Assembly: GCF_018873765.1 (NCBI RefSeq)
Contig: NC_057918.1
Span: 11,230,862 to 11,294,861, forward strand
Source of the DNA: Telopea speciosissima
Lineage: Eukaryota > Streptophyta > Magnoliopsida > Proteales > Proteaceae
Reading direction: 5' to 3'
Length of the DNA: 64,000 nt
This document shows positions 37,188 through 50,300 of this stretch, in pieces (position 1 is the stretch's first letter; each line of letters opens with the position of its first letter). The notes beneath the pieces are model-generated. The model saw nothing but the letters and a program-made list of their open reading frames with translations, did no database searches and was not told the origin of the DNA. A program made the translations under genes and the position numbers.

Positions 37188-39180
37188 GCTATGGCTTGCT
37201 CCCCCTAACCTCTACATCCCAGCACTTCTTCGGTTTACGCCCATTCAGTTGTTGTGAGATGAATTAAACAAATGGCATTTGGGAATTTTATCAAACACTT
37301 TGGATCATTATCAAATGAAAGAAGTATCCTGAGCAGAATTAAATATAGATAATTAAAAGACAGTGAAAATGGACCTATTCCCTTGGGCCCATACTAAGGG
37401 TCTATTAGTATTAGAGTATTAGCCGATACGGACTTTCACAACCCAAAAGCCTTTTTCTGGACCCTATTTGAGTCGTTATCTGATAATGTAGCTTTTGATT
37501 AGATCAAATTACATATATTCCCGAACTCCCCAACTCACAAAGCCTAACATTGGACCTCTTTTTTCACTATCTATATTTAATATATGGGAAAGTGCTCTCT
37601 ATGCAGCCCACCTGAGAAGGAATTTCTAAGTAGGTCTTAAATATATGAGATGTGTCAATCTAGGTGGGGCTCAAATCCTGTGGACAAGTAGACCCCAAGC
37701 TAAGCTCCACTACTCACATATAAAGTTTAAATTAAATTAGAATTTGACAAGTGGCAAAATAAAGCTTTAAAAGAAACAAGACTTTGAGAAAAACATAGTT
37801 GTTGCTTAGATTAAACTATAGCCATGTAGAGACATACATGGGGTGCATCTCAATACATGAAAAGATATTTGATTAAATTAAAATCTAAAATTTGACACGT
37901 AATCAATTTACACCATTTTCTGAATATCTAACTGCAAGGATCATCATATCACTATTTCTATGGAAGTTTTTCCCTCAATTTACTAAAATCAAAAGGAATG
38001 ATTTAGAGCATCAAGAAGTCACAAAATATAGTCCCCTTTTTTGGCATGGAATCCTAAATGCAACTTTTCGAGTGATATAGGATTGACAAGTGACTAATCT
38101 CCCTACTCACTACCTTAATTCTGTTTCTAATCCTCTTTTAGCTCAAACACACATGACTAATGAAGCTCAACATCAAGCAGCTTTTGATATCCAATCTCGG
38201 TACTACTGACATTTGGTAAAGTTTGGATTCACAAAGAGGGACCAACTAAGCCCATCATATCTGTGAATTAAGTATACCTTAAGCCTAATTAGTGCCTAGT
38301 TCTGGCATCGATTATACCAAAGCCGAAAGAAGATTCATGGAATCTAATAATAATGTTTGATTATTACTTTTACTCTTTTAATAGGCTTTACTGGGTGGAT
38401 TGTCTGCAGAAAGAGAGCACTAAAACGGTTGTCAATGAGGCCAAATGGCCCACTGGACTAGTTTCTTTTTTGGCCCACCGGAGAAGCTGATCCTCCGACG
38501 AGTGGTTTGGGCCTTTCAACAGCCCAACCTCTGCCTCATCAGCTCCATCCAGCCTCTAGTCTATTAGGACAGAGAATAGGCCCAATCCAAGATGTTAACA
38601 GGGCAAACAAAAAGAAAATGAGAGCAGATAAACAGGAACATATTGCCATCGAAGACCAATACAGAAGAAAAGAAACTGATCATGCTATGGTACCCATTTG
38701 ATCTTGGTTATTTCTTTGTACTTGGATCCAAAAGAACATTCTTTGAAAGAAGATGAATCTGGTTTAAGGACTCCATGGATAAGTCTTCTTGGACATATCT
38801 TGATCTTGAAATTAATTATTACGGTTCCAAGTTTCTGAAGGTGATGGGAGCGGGGGTTGCAAGTGTGACGGTGGTGTTGCAGGTGTCGCGTTGGTGTTCT
38901 GTGGAGAAGAAGAAAAAAGAAAGAAAGAGAAACGAGGGAGGGATGGGGAGGAGGAATTGAGTTCGTCAACGGCCATCGTGTTGTGCTCAACTCATAGGCC
39001 GCCATGTGGATTCCATGCCGATACAATAGTTGGTAGACGAGCTCCTCAGGAGCCTGGCATTTTTGAATTTTGAGTCGGAATTTTTAATTTTTAATTGAGC
39101 TCATCTACCAACCATTGGATTGGCATGGAATCCACGTGACGGCCTGTGAGTTGACAGTTGGCTTGACAATGATCACGGCC
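37188..39180. repeat. ~2-kb direct repeat, copy A
   Basis: Begins GCTATGGCTTGCTCCCCCTA and is matched along its whole length by 41374-43386, with scattered substitutions and small indels. It contains no coding exon. Its last 210 bp (38971-39180) are a foldback. The two copies lie in the same orientation around the UGT pseudogene. Confidence 0.85.
38971..39180. mobile_element. Foldback element ending repeat copy A
   Basis: The two halves are inverted: the left has GCTCAACTCATAGGCCGCCA, TGTGGATTCCATGCC and TTGGTAGACGAGCTC; the right, reversed, has GTCAACTCACAGGCCGTCA, CGTGGATTCCATGCC and TTGGTAGATGAGCTC. The outer ends are GGCC on both sides. The loop is short and AT-rich. Confidence 0.75.
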
Positions 39181-39377
39181 TTGATCCAAACACCCCTTGT
39201 TTTACTGGGCTAGATCCTCCAACTCCCTCCAGGACTGGAGGAGAGCCAATTGCATTTATTTGACATCCATCCTTAATTTGTTCTCACACATCAAAGTCGG
39301 GGGTTCATTTTTGGGAACAATGGTGCTTGGTTAGTTAGAATATATATATATATATATATATCCTCTCCAATGACATT

Positions 39378-39564
39378 TAATCACAACGTTGATTTCCCAC
39401 CATCCATGGGGTGTGGTCCACACATCCCAGAGGTGGTCCCCACACCCATGGATGGTGGGAGATCGACTCTTTAATTGGAGGAGGATTCGAATGAATCCAA
39501 ATCTTCAATGGTGGGAAATGGACTCTAGTGGTTAAATGTAATTGGAGGAGGATTTGGACGAATA
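39378..39564. other. Inverted and direct short repeats before the UGT pseudogene
   Basis: CCACCATCCATGGGGTGTGG and its inverse CACACCCATGGATGGTGG (39398-39460) form a short hairpin. ATTGGAGGAGGATT occurs twice (near 39475 and 39541). Confidence 0.5.
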
Positions 39565-39743
39565 CAGATCTTCTATGGCGTGCTGCCCTGTCTTGCTTGT
39601 GCTGCGCAGACACATGGTTGTGTGCAATTATCGTCTTACCCTTGCTCGAGTGCCTTGTCTGAGTGGAGGTAAGGCAGTCATTGTGTGCGACTGCTTGTCT
39701 GCGCAGCACAGGCAGGACAGGACTGCACACCGTAGATAATCTG
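39565..39743. mobile_element. Foldback element, core-sharing family copy 3
   Basis: The arms pair over CTGTCTTGCTTGTGCTGCGC / CTGTCCTGCCTGTGCTGCGC and AGACA, after CAGATCTTCTATGG / CAGATTATCTACGG ends. The core has TTATCGTCTTACCCTTGCTC, related to the cores of the copies at 9590 and 14572. Confidence 0.65.
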
Positions 39744-39773
39744 TTTCCTATCCGGACTCTGTTTTTTATATGT

Positions 39774-39777
<4 letters not shown>

Positions 39778-39816
<39 letters not shown>
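39778..39816. repeat. (GT)n microsatellite
   Basis: An uninterrupted GT run of 39 bp about 110 bp upstream of the UGT pseudogene start. Confidence 0.9.
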
Positions 39817-39817
<1 letters not shown>

Positions 39818-39926
39818 CAATGCGCAGGTAAGGTAGAGAGTAAATTCCATATAGCTTTGGGGAGTTTCTACAACGAATTAAGCTAGCTAGCTCCTGTAGA
39901 AAAAAGTCCTCTCAAGAAAAATCAAA

Positions 39927-41394
39927 ATGGCCAACTCAAAAGATTTGCACGTAGTTCTGGTTCCATACGCAGCCTTTGGCCACTTGCATCCATTCTTCCA
40001 TCTCTCTGTGGCCTTGGCCAAAGCTGGGATCCGTGTCTCTTTCATTTTTACCCCTAGAAACATCCAAAGACTCCCCAAACCATCATCAGAGCTATCTGTT
40101 TTCATTGACTTTGTGGCTTTTCCGCTCCCAGTCGTCGAAGGCAGTTCCTTGCCGGAAGGTGCCGACTCCAACTTCGCCCTTCCTTTAGAGAAAGAGAAGG
40201 ATTTAAAGGCTGCCTATGATCTTTTGTGTCATCCCTCTAAGCAATTCATCGCCAATGAATCACCCAATCGGATAGGCGTTGATCTGTTCGCACATTGGGC
40301 GATTGAAATCGCCGACGATTTCTGTATTCCGGTCTTCTGCTTTTCCGTCGACTCTGCTGCTGCCACCAGGGCCTTTAGTGGGCCACCAGAGTGTATAACG
40401 GGAGATGGATTAAAGAAGGTCCGTCCATCGCCGGAATCCCTGACTTCAGCACCTCAGTGGATCACTTTCCCATCATCGGTGGTTGCCGCCCGACGTGGGT
40501 CTGAAGCCAATGATTTATATTATAACATTTACAATTGGGATATGGGTCAAAGAATTGCTAAAATTCAAAAAGGGTGCAAGGCCGTGGTCATTCGTAGTTG
40601 CAAGGAAATTGAAGGTGAGTAGTTGAAGGTACTTGAGAAGCCAGTTATTCCAGTGGGATTATTATTACCTCCAGCTCCATATCATTAGATCAACCAGCTG
40701 AGCGAAGGAGGAATGATTATGGTGAAGAGTGGGTTAAAACATTTTAAGTGGCTTGAACAACAAAAACCCAAATCTGTTGTGTTTGTAGGGTTTGGAAGTA
40801 CATGCAAATTAAGCAAAGATCAAGTTCATGAGATAGCTTATGGGCTAGAGCTTTCCAATCTGCAAATTCTTATGGTCACTCGTTAAATCTGAAAATATTG
40901 CAGACGATGATGATGATGTCGACAATATTATACCTCCAAGCTTCATAAAGAACAGGGGCGAGCGAGGTTTGGTGTGTATGGGATGGGCTCCTCAAGTTGA
41001 AATTCTAGCCAATCCTGGCATTGGAGGAACTTTGTTTCATGCTGGGTGGGGTTCTATCATAGAGAATCTCTGGTATGGTACGGTCATCGCCTCATTGTCT
41101 TGCCCTTGGTTTTTGATCAAGGATTTAATGCAAGGTTGATGGTGGACAAGGGTATGGCTGTCCAAGTTGAGCAAAATGAAGATAGGTCATTTAGTAGGGA
41201 TGCCATTGCCGGGTCTCTGAGACGAGCCATGGTCTCAGAAGAAAGGAACCAGATAAGTCTTAAAAGCAAAAGAAGTTGCTGCTACTGTTGTCAACCATCA
41301 AGAGCATTACATAGCTGATTTTGTCAAGTATCTGAAAACAGGGGTGGGATCCATAGGGAGAAGAAAAAAAAATGCTATGGCTTGCTCCCCCTAA
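39927..41394 (+). pseudogene. UDP-glycosyltransferase pseudogene, UGT91-like
   Basis: A single-exon family 1 glycosyltransferase relic, about 489 codons across the breaks. Such enzymes move a sugar from a UDP-sugar to small molecules; the UGT91 group often adds a second sugar to flavonoid or triterpenoid glycosides. The first 231 codons (39927-40622) are open from the ATG and keep the catalytic His context (PYAAFGHLHP). TAG stops follow at 40620-40622 and 40686-40688 in the same frame. A frameshift occurs near 40867. The PSPG box is readable (WAPQVEILANPGIGGTLFHAGWGSIIENLW), but its usual HCGW is HAGW. An exact 5-bp duplication TGGTA at 41071-41080 shifts the frame back. An extra A near 41262-41265 shifts it once more before the end (VVNHQEHYIADFVKYL). 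The frame runs 21 bases into repeat copy B. Confidence 0.9.
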
Positions 41395-43386
41395 CCTCTC
41401 TAGTTACATCCCAGCACTTCTTCGGCTTTTACGCCCACCATTCAGTTGTTGTGAGATGGATTATTTGGGATCAAACACTTTGGATCATTATCAAATATAA
41501 GAAGTATCATGAGGAGAATTAAATATAGATAATTAAAAGAGGATGCAAATGGACCTATATTCCCTTGGGGCCATACTATGGATGGGTCTATTAGTATTAG
41601 AGTATTTTCACAACCCAAAACCTTTATTCTGAACCCTATTTGAGTCGTTATCTCATCATATATAGCTTCTGATTAGGTCAAATTATATTATTCCCGAACT
41701 CCCAACTCACAAAGCCCTAGCATTGGACCGCTTTTTTCACTATCTATATTTAATATATGGGAAAGGCTCTTTATGTGGCCAACCTTGAGAAAGAATTTCT
41801 AAGCGGGTTTTAAATATATGAGATGTGTCAGTTTAGGTGTGCCCAAATCCTGTGGATAAGTATACCTCAAGTTCCATTGCTCACATGTAAAGTTTTAATC
41901 TAATTAAAAATTTTCAATTGGTAAAATAAAGCTTAAAAGAAAAACATAGTAGTTGCTAGAGTAAACTATAGCCATGTAAAGGTATACATGGGGTGCATTC
42001 CAATACACGAAAAAATATTTGATTATATTAAAATATAAAATTTGACATGTGATCAGTCTACACCATTTGCTTAATATCCAACTGCAAGGACCATAATGTC
42101 ACTCTTTGTAGGGAATTTTTTCCCTCAATTTACTAAAATCAAAAGGTATGATTTGAAGAATCAAAAAGTCACAATATATACTCCCCCTTTTTTGGCATGG
42201 AATCCTAAATGCAACTTTCCGAGTGATATAGGATTGACAAGTGACTAATCTCCCTACTCACTTCTTTAATTCTGTTTCTAATTCTCTTTTAGCTCAAAGA
42301 CACATGACTAATGAAGCTCGGTACCACTGCTAATTGGTAAAGTTTGGATTCACAAAGAGGGACCAACAACTAAGCTCATCATATCTATAAATTAAGTATA
42401 ACTTAAGCCTAATTAGTGCCTAGTTCCGACATCGATTAAATCAAAGCCGAAAGAAGATTCATGGAATCTAATAATGTTTGATTATTACTTTTACTCTTTT
42501 AATAGGCTTTACTAGGTGGGTTGTCTGCTGAAGGAGAATCCACTAATACGATTGTCAATGAGACCAGATAGCCCACTGGACTAGTTTCTTTTTTGGCCCA
42601 CCAGAGATCTGATCCTTCCGAGAGGTGGTTTGGGCCTTTCGATAGCCCAACCATTGCCTCATCAGCTCTAATCTATTAGGCCAGAGAATAGGTCCAATCC
42701 AAGATGTTAAAAGGGCAAACAAAAAGCAAAGGAAAGCAGATAAACAGGATCATTATGCCATCAAGACCAATACATAAGAACAGAAACTGATCATGGTTTG
42801 GTACCCAATTCCATTTTGGTAATAATTCTTTGCACTTGGATCCCAAAGAACATTCTTTGAGATTTGAAACCTTTTCATTAAACTGGGGGCGTCAAAATCC
42901 AACTAACCTTTTCACACCTTCGTCATACGTACTGGCAGTGTGGTTGCTGCACCACCATTGAAAGAAGATGATTCTGGTTTAAGGACTCCATGGATGAGTC
43001 TTGTTGGACATCTCCTGATCTTCAAATTAATTATTACAGTTCCGAGTTTCTGAAGGTGATGGGGGCAGGAGTTGTAAGTGTGACGGTGGTGTTGCAGGTG
43101 TCACGGTGGTGTTCTGTGGAGTAGAAGAAAGAAGAAAGAAGAAAGAAAGAGAAACGAGGGAGGGAGGGAGGTTGAGTGGCCATCGTGTTGTGCTCAACTC
43201 ATAGACCGCCACATGGATTCCACTCCGATCCAATTGTTTGGTAGACGAGCTCCTCGGCGGCCTAGCATTTTTGAATTTTGAATGGCAATTTTGAATTTTT
43301 AATGCAGCTCTTCTACCAACCATTGGATTGGCATGGAATCCACGTGTCGGCCTGTGAGTTGAGCGCAACATGATGTCACGATGGCC
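41374..43386. repeat. ~2-kb direct repeat, copy B
   Basis: Matches 37188-39180 from GCTATGGCTTGCTCC to the terminal foldback. Copy B has an extra stretch of about 90 bp at about 42870-42960 that copy A lacks. The repeat starts inside the last codons of the UGT pseudogene. Confidence 0.85.
43178..43386. mobile_element. Foldback element ending repeat copy B
   Basis: Same element as 38971-39180: inverted GGCCATCGTG..GCTCAACTCATAG and, reversed from the right, GGCCATCGTG..GCGCTCAACTCACAGG. The arms then share GTGGATTCCA and TGGTAGA.GAGCT. Confidence 0.75.
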
Positions 43387-44574
43387 TGTAATTTTGGGGA
43401 ATGATTAGATCGGTACTCAAGCGAAGGAGTTTAATATCGTAAACTCATTTATCAATCAACCGTGTCAATATCATTGGGTTAGGATTCAACTACGAAAAAT
43501 TACAGCATTCCCACCCATCCAAAGGTTTGGTGAGAGGAGTTAAGCCTAAGACCATGTTTGTTTGACCGAAAATAGTGCGAATAAAGGTGTGGATAATTGT
43601 AAGGTTTTCTGTAAAATTCCCGGAAAAAAAAAACAGGTTTTTGATACTATGCAAATAATCATATATGAATTAAGAAAACATGTCATTTATTTCACCCCAC
43701 TCTATTTGAAAGTTCCACCATTTTGGATATAATTTTTGGGGGAGGGAGGGGAATGACTCACTTGTGCTACACAAAATTCCATATATTTCTGGCAGATGCC
43801 TAACATTCGAACCACTTTGAGTTTTTGACTAACCACTTAACTATAATTTAAGTAGAAAAGGCCCAGTTTTACTAAAAAGAAAGAATAAAAAATCATCTTA
43901 AGAGTTAAGGTGATGAACTTAATGGAATACGAAGAACGACATTGGCCACATCCATAGGAAACTGTAAACATTCCAAACACCATTATAAATAAATTCATTA
44001 ACGTATGCATAACGTGGATATTTGATTGAACAAAGGGAACTCTAAAATTATTTATACAAGGAATCCACGGATCATTCCATATTAAGATATTAGCACCAAA
44101 ATGGAATCACCTGTTATACTCTTCAAAATAATGGAGCCCTTCTTAGACACTACAGAGGAATGAAGAAACTTATTATTTGGGAAACACTTCCCCTTCAAAA
44201 TCTTTGCCTATAATTGATTAGATTGAGTAAGCAACTCCTATGTCAACTTGAAAAACAATACTGTATTGGTTACCACAAAAAAGAAAAGCAATGCTTTATT
44301 ATGAATCGACAACCGTCTAAACCCTAAACCACCTAAGACTAAGGCTTACATAGGATTTGCCCATAATTGATTCAGTTCACTGATAGTCTGATATATTTTA
44401 GGGCAAGAGTCCTCTACGAGAGAACATGCGATAGAGCATCAATAGAGTGGACATATCCACCTTTCATGAGGGGTGAGATGGTCATTTTGCCCCCTCTGTG
44501 TTTGAATGTGGGCGATATATTCCTCATAACGAACTTTTCTCCTATATTTTATTGGAAGTATTATTCCATGCATT
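43387..44574. other. Intergenic sequence between repeat copy B and the tubulin promoter
   Basis: AT-rich, no gene recognised. A segment at about 44460-44520 with GAGATGGTCATTTTGCCCCC resembles parts of the foldback family cores. Confidence 0.4.
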
Positions 44575-44722
44575 TTGATCTTGTACAGTCCGGCAGTGTA
44601 GCGGCCATTATGCAGCCCACACACAGGCAGGCAAAGGCAAAATGACCGCTCTACCCATTACCTAAGTACCCTGCCCTCAATAGGGTCCACGCCCTGACGC
44701 TGCTCGACCGTAGAAGATCCAA
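44575..44722. mobile_element. Foldback element, core-sharing family copy 4
   Basis: Ends pair as TTGATCTTGTACAGTCCGGC against TGGATCTTCTACGGTCGAGC, followed by AGTGT/AGCGT. The interior holds AAATGACCGCTCTACCCATT, related to the other cores. It lies about 320 bp upstream of the tubulin TATA box. Confidence 0.55.
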
Positions 44723-45045
44723 ATTGTCATTCCATACACAAGGTCTTCTCCATCTTCCTAATGTGATTGGCATTCATCAGTTTGGCACTGCGTTAAGTCC
44801 AATTACCAAAAAGGAAAAAAAAATAAAAAAACTCAACGGACTAAATTTGGCCCAAATGTCTATGGAGGGGGTGTGGTGGCCTTCCCGTTGGACGGTTCGG
44901 GTGTTCAAATTTCAAATTTCATCCCCGTGGAGAGTGGAAACCTAACGGTCACGGGGCCAGCTGGATTCCCCCCAAAAGATTATAAGTTTTCAATATAATC
45001 CCAAAGTTCGAATTTCAAATTCCATCCGTCTCTTGCCCAATGTTT

Positions 45046-45053
45046 TATAAAAG
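45046..45053 (+). promoter_or_regulatory. TATA box of the alpha-tubulin gene
   Basis: TATAAAAG lies 185 bp upstream of the ATG. The presumed leader after it is CT-rich and has no upstream ATG. Confidence 0.7.
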
Positions 45054-45230
45054 CAACACTCGAGCACCTCCTTCTAAACCTCTGCTGTTTTACATCTCTC
45101 TTCTTTCTTCAAACGCTCTATATTTCGCCGAGACGTCTTCGTATACGTCTTTGCGAAACAAACTTCCTTCTTCCTCCTCCTCCTCCTAACTCTTCCTGTT
45201 TCAATCAACAAAGCAAACACACACACAAAA

Positions 45231-46977
<1,747 letters not shown>

Positions 46978-47356
46978 ATGCCACAGTACTGACCATTAAA
47001 TAATGATAGATGGTTGTTTTTGTTTCAATCTTCAACACCAATGGACTCATTGGTCTGCAATTGTGGGAATTAGCCATCCAGTTTATGTAGGCTAATTCTT
47101 TAGGTTACTTTCTGTTTTTGTTTTTCTGGAGTAGTAATGTTTCAACCTTTGATAGAATACAACATGGACCTGTTCTGCTTCATTTGAAATTTGAAATATG
47201 CATTAATTGGATGAATTTACACACTTATGCAGTTAAGGGGTACAGACATCAATTTGAAACATTGCTTGTTGGTACAAGTCATCAATTCAGTTTGCTTGTT
47301 CTGTAACTTTCCATGCTCTGGCTGAGGCCCAAGAATTGCCTTTTTCATGCTTGCGA

Positions 47357-50300
47357 TCATGGGAAGCATTTCATTCTCTGCAACAAAATATCAGTCAAGG
47401 CCTGAACTGTTTGCAATAAAAAATTTCAGGGAGATTTTGCTTGTTTGACTCATGAAATTTCATATTTACCTGTTTTTCAATTTCAATAGTAGAAGCAGCA
47501 AGCCTTCTTCTCAACATTGATTTCTCTTGTTCACAGTTTTCTCCCTCGGTATCTATCATAGGAAACTTGAGAGTAATAAAGTAGCAAAGGTAGAAAAATA
47601 AAAAAGCTTTGAGAATTCATGACTAAGAGGAGGTGCAAGGATATTTTTGGCCTGATGGGGGGGGGGGGGTCTCAGATGTGATCATGAGGGGCAAAAAACA
47701 AAGAAAGAAAAATCATGCTGCTATTTGCAAGAGCTACAGACCTAGTAGTTATTTTTATACCATCAATACCAATGCAACCAAGTACATGCCAATCTGATAC
47801 TGATCCGAGGATCGAACAAAATCGGTCTGATATCAGAAAAAATTGGTTTTAATGGATCAGTTCCATATTGGCGAGTATCAGTTAGAAAATATTAAAAAAT
47901 TATGAAAAATAAAATTAAATCGGAACATGAGCTATGATCCAGTCAGATTTTATGCTATAGGGAAATCAAGATTTCCATTGATAAAAATGACAGGAAAATC
48001 AACTATCAGATTAGGTTTACAGGTCGTTCAGTGCTCACCATAAAAGTAGGTTGATAGGATACTGATGCGTTCAATTGGCTGAAATGAAAGCATGATTACT
48101 TATTAGTTCTGTGCTCAGAAAAGCAGAGTGTAAACTGAAGGAAAACACTGAACTAGTTATGTTAATTATTGGTCCTTATTATGATAGGGACTAACTGCAG
48201 TTATTATATGCATGAAGTAAAAAGGCAAGTGTGCATGAGATAGAACAGTAGTTAGTTTCCAGACATGTCTCATTTGAAGAGCTGCAGAAGTACTATATCA
48301 TGGAGGTTATGGTCCATCATTCAATGCCTTGCTATATAGACAATCCCCTTTTGGAGAACAGCCATTGAAATATTATTTTATTTTCAAGAAAAAACGAAGA
48401 GGAACACATCTTTTTACCACGTGGCAGGGGGTGGCAGGGAGTTAGTGCATGAAAGTAGATTATCAAATGGCAAACATGATAATCTATGACTTGCAAGGCT
48501 TCATCATCCTCTTGAGCATAGAAGGCTTCATGAGAGTCTGCTTTTTACCCGAACCCCATGAAAATGGGGATCATCTCTTTTAGTTCGAGAGACATGAACA
48601 GGAATCAAATACATTTTATGTACTATATAATAAAGTAAGATATGTATTTCCAAAAGCATAAAGAAATTTACCATAACAAATATCCCTTCTTGACGGGTAG
48701 GGAGTTGCTCCAACTTTCTTAATGTCTCATCACCTTTAGTAACTCTACCAAATATCGCATACTAAGTGGGCAGAGAGTTGTACACAAAGAAAATGACAGA
48801 TAAGTAAATAAATCAACCTTGACAATTATGTTCACCAAAGTGTATCAAGTCAAAGAACAATACCTGACCATCAAGGTGAGGGGCATTTCCGAGAAGGATT
48901 GAAAATGAGGAAGATGCACTATTGGGATCAGCATACCTATACAAATACAATTACATGAGAAGTGCAATAATGAAGACTTTCAATGTAGCAAAGAGGTCAG
49001 AATTGACCAAGTCAATTATTTACAGTGCCCAGAAAAATCAGAAGATAAAGTAATGCAAAGTTGACCTCGAACCAGGGAAACCAGCGGGAGATCGGTTGCA
49101 GCAGGATCAAATACAATAAAAGTATCAAAAATTAAATAACTAATAAAACTCATTTATTTTATTAGTAATTTTCGGTTTACATATGAAGAAGAACATCAAA
49201 GGTTAGGAAAAAACAACAAAGGGATATAGAAGGGGGGAATAGGATCAGCTATCTAAGCCCATCATCCTCTCACCCATGGTATCTCATTGTTGCCGCATCT
49301 CACAGCTTCATCAATAACTCCTCTCTTCAATCTGTCTCTTTTTTGTTCAGCCAGATACATGTATTTATAATAAAACAACCCAATCCTAATCTAAGTAAGA
49401 AACTAATTAATAAAACCTATAAAATATAAACTGGACTCTAACTAGGATTCCTAACAGAACTACAATTCCCAAATAGGAAACTAAATAAGTGTCTAATAAT
49501 AAAAATAACACCAAAAACCAACTCCTCTAAGACAGCAGTCCATATCAGTCCCCAAATCACTTTTTTCCCCCTTTGGTGTTCTTCATGCATCGATCTACGT
49601 CATAAAGAGGGAAAGCTGAATGGAGACAAACTTTGATCACATGTCTTTGTCCTTAACATAGAACACCAGGACACTTTGATCACATGTCTTTGTCCTTAAC
49701 ATAGAACACCAGGACACTTTGATCACATGTCTTTGTCCTTAACATAGAACACCAGGACACTTTGATCACATGTCTTTGTCCTTAACATAGAACACCAGGA
49801 CAGAGATTCCTAACCAGTATCAGACATATCATACTCATGGTCATTGTGAAAGTTCAAAACAAGGAAACTTCATGAAAATTGTCCTTGAGGGATTCAACTA
49901 AAATCTTGTTAATGGTTTCCTAAACAGGACCACTGGTTTAATGTAGAAGTTTCTTAATTGAAGTCGCAGAAGAATTTATTGCAACACAACAATTGAGAAT
50001 TCCATGAAGCTGTCTGACAACAGTTTCATTTATTCTGTGCTTAAAAGGATCCGAAACTGCAAATCAAAGAATAAGACATGCCAGATAAACATAACTATTC
50101 TCTTGAACATATATTATCAAACAAAAGGGTACACATGGTTTACAGCTGCAGCTTTGGACTTGGAGAAAAAAATACAGACCATTTTCACTTTTAACATGAT
50201 ACTACTTTATTCCATTATTTATGCACCTATTTTCATGCTTTTGAGTTCTGGTTTCTAAGTTCCTCATTGTTTTTCTTTTCAGTTTCAAAATTCATGTGCT

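Noticed and set aside
38507-39073. Overlapping 60-113 codon frames in repeat copy A
   Set aside because: They fall in a duplicated noncoding block and a foldback, and are not preserved in copy B.
37188-43386. A standard LTR retrotransposon with 2-kb LTRs
   Set aside because: No TG..CA termini, no primer-binding site after copy A, no polyprotein and no 5-bp target duplication were found. The idea is kept only as an alternative in the findings.
49630-49801. CRISPR-like array
   Set aside because: The 43-bp units are directly joined with no spacers, in a plant intron.
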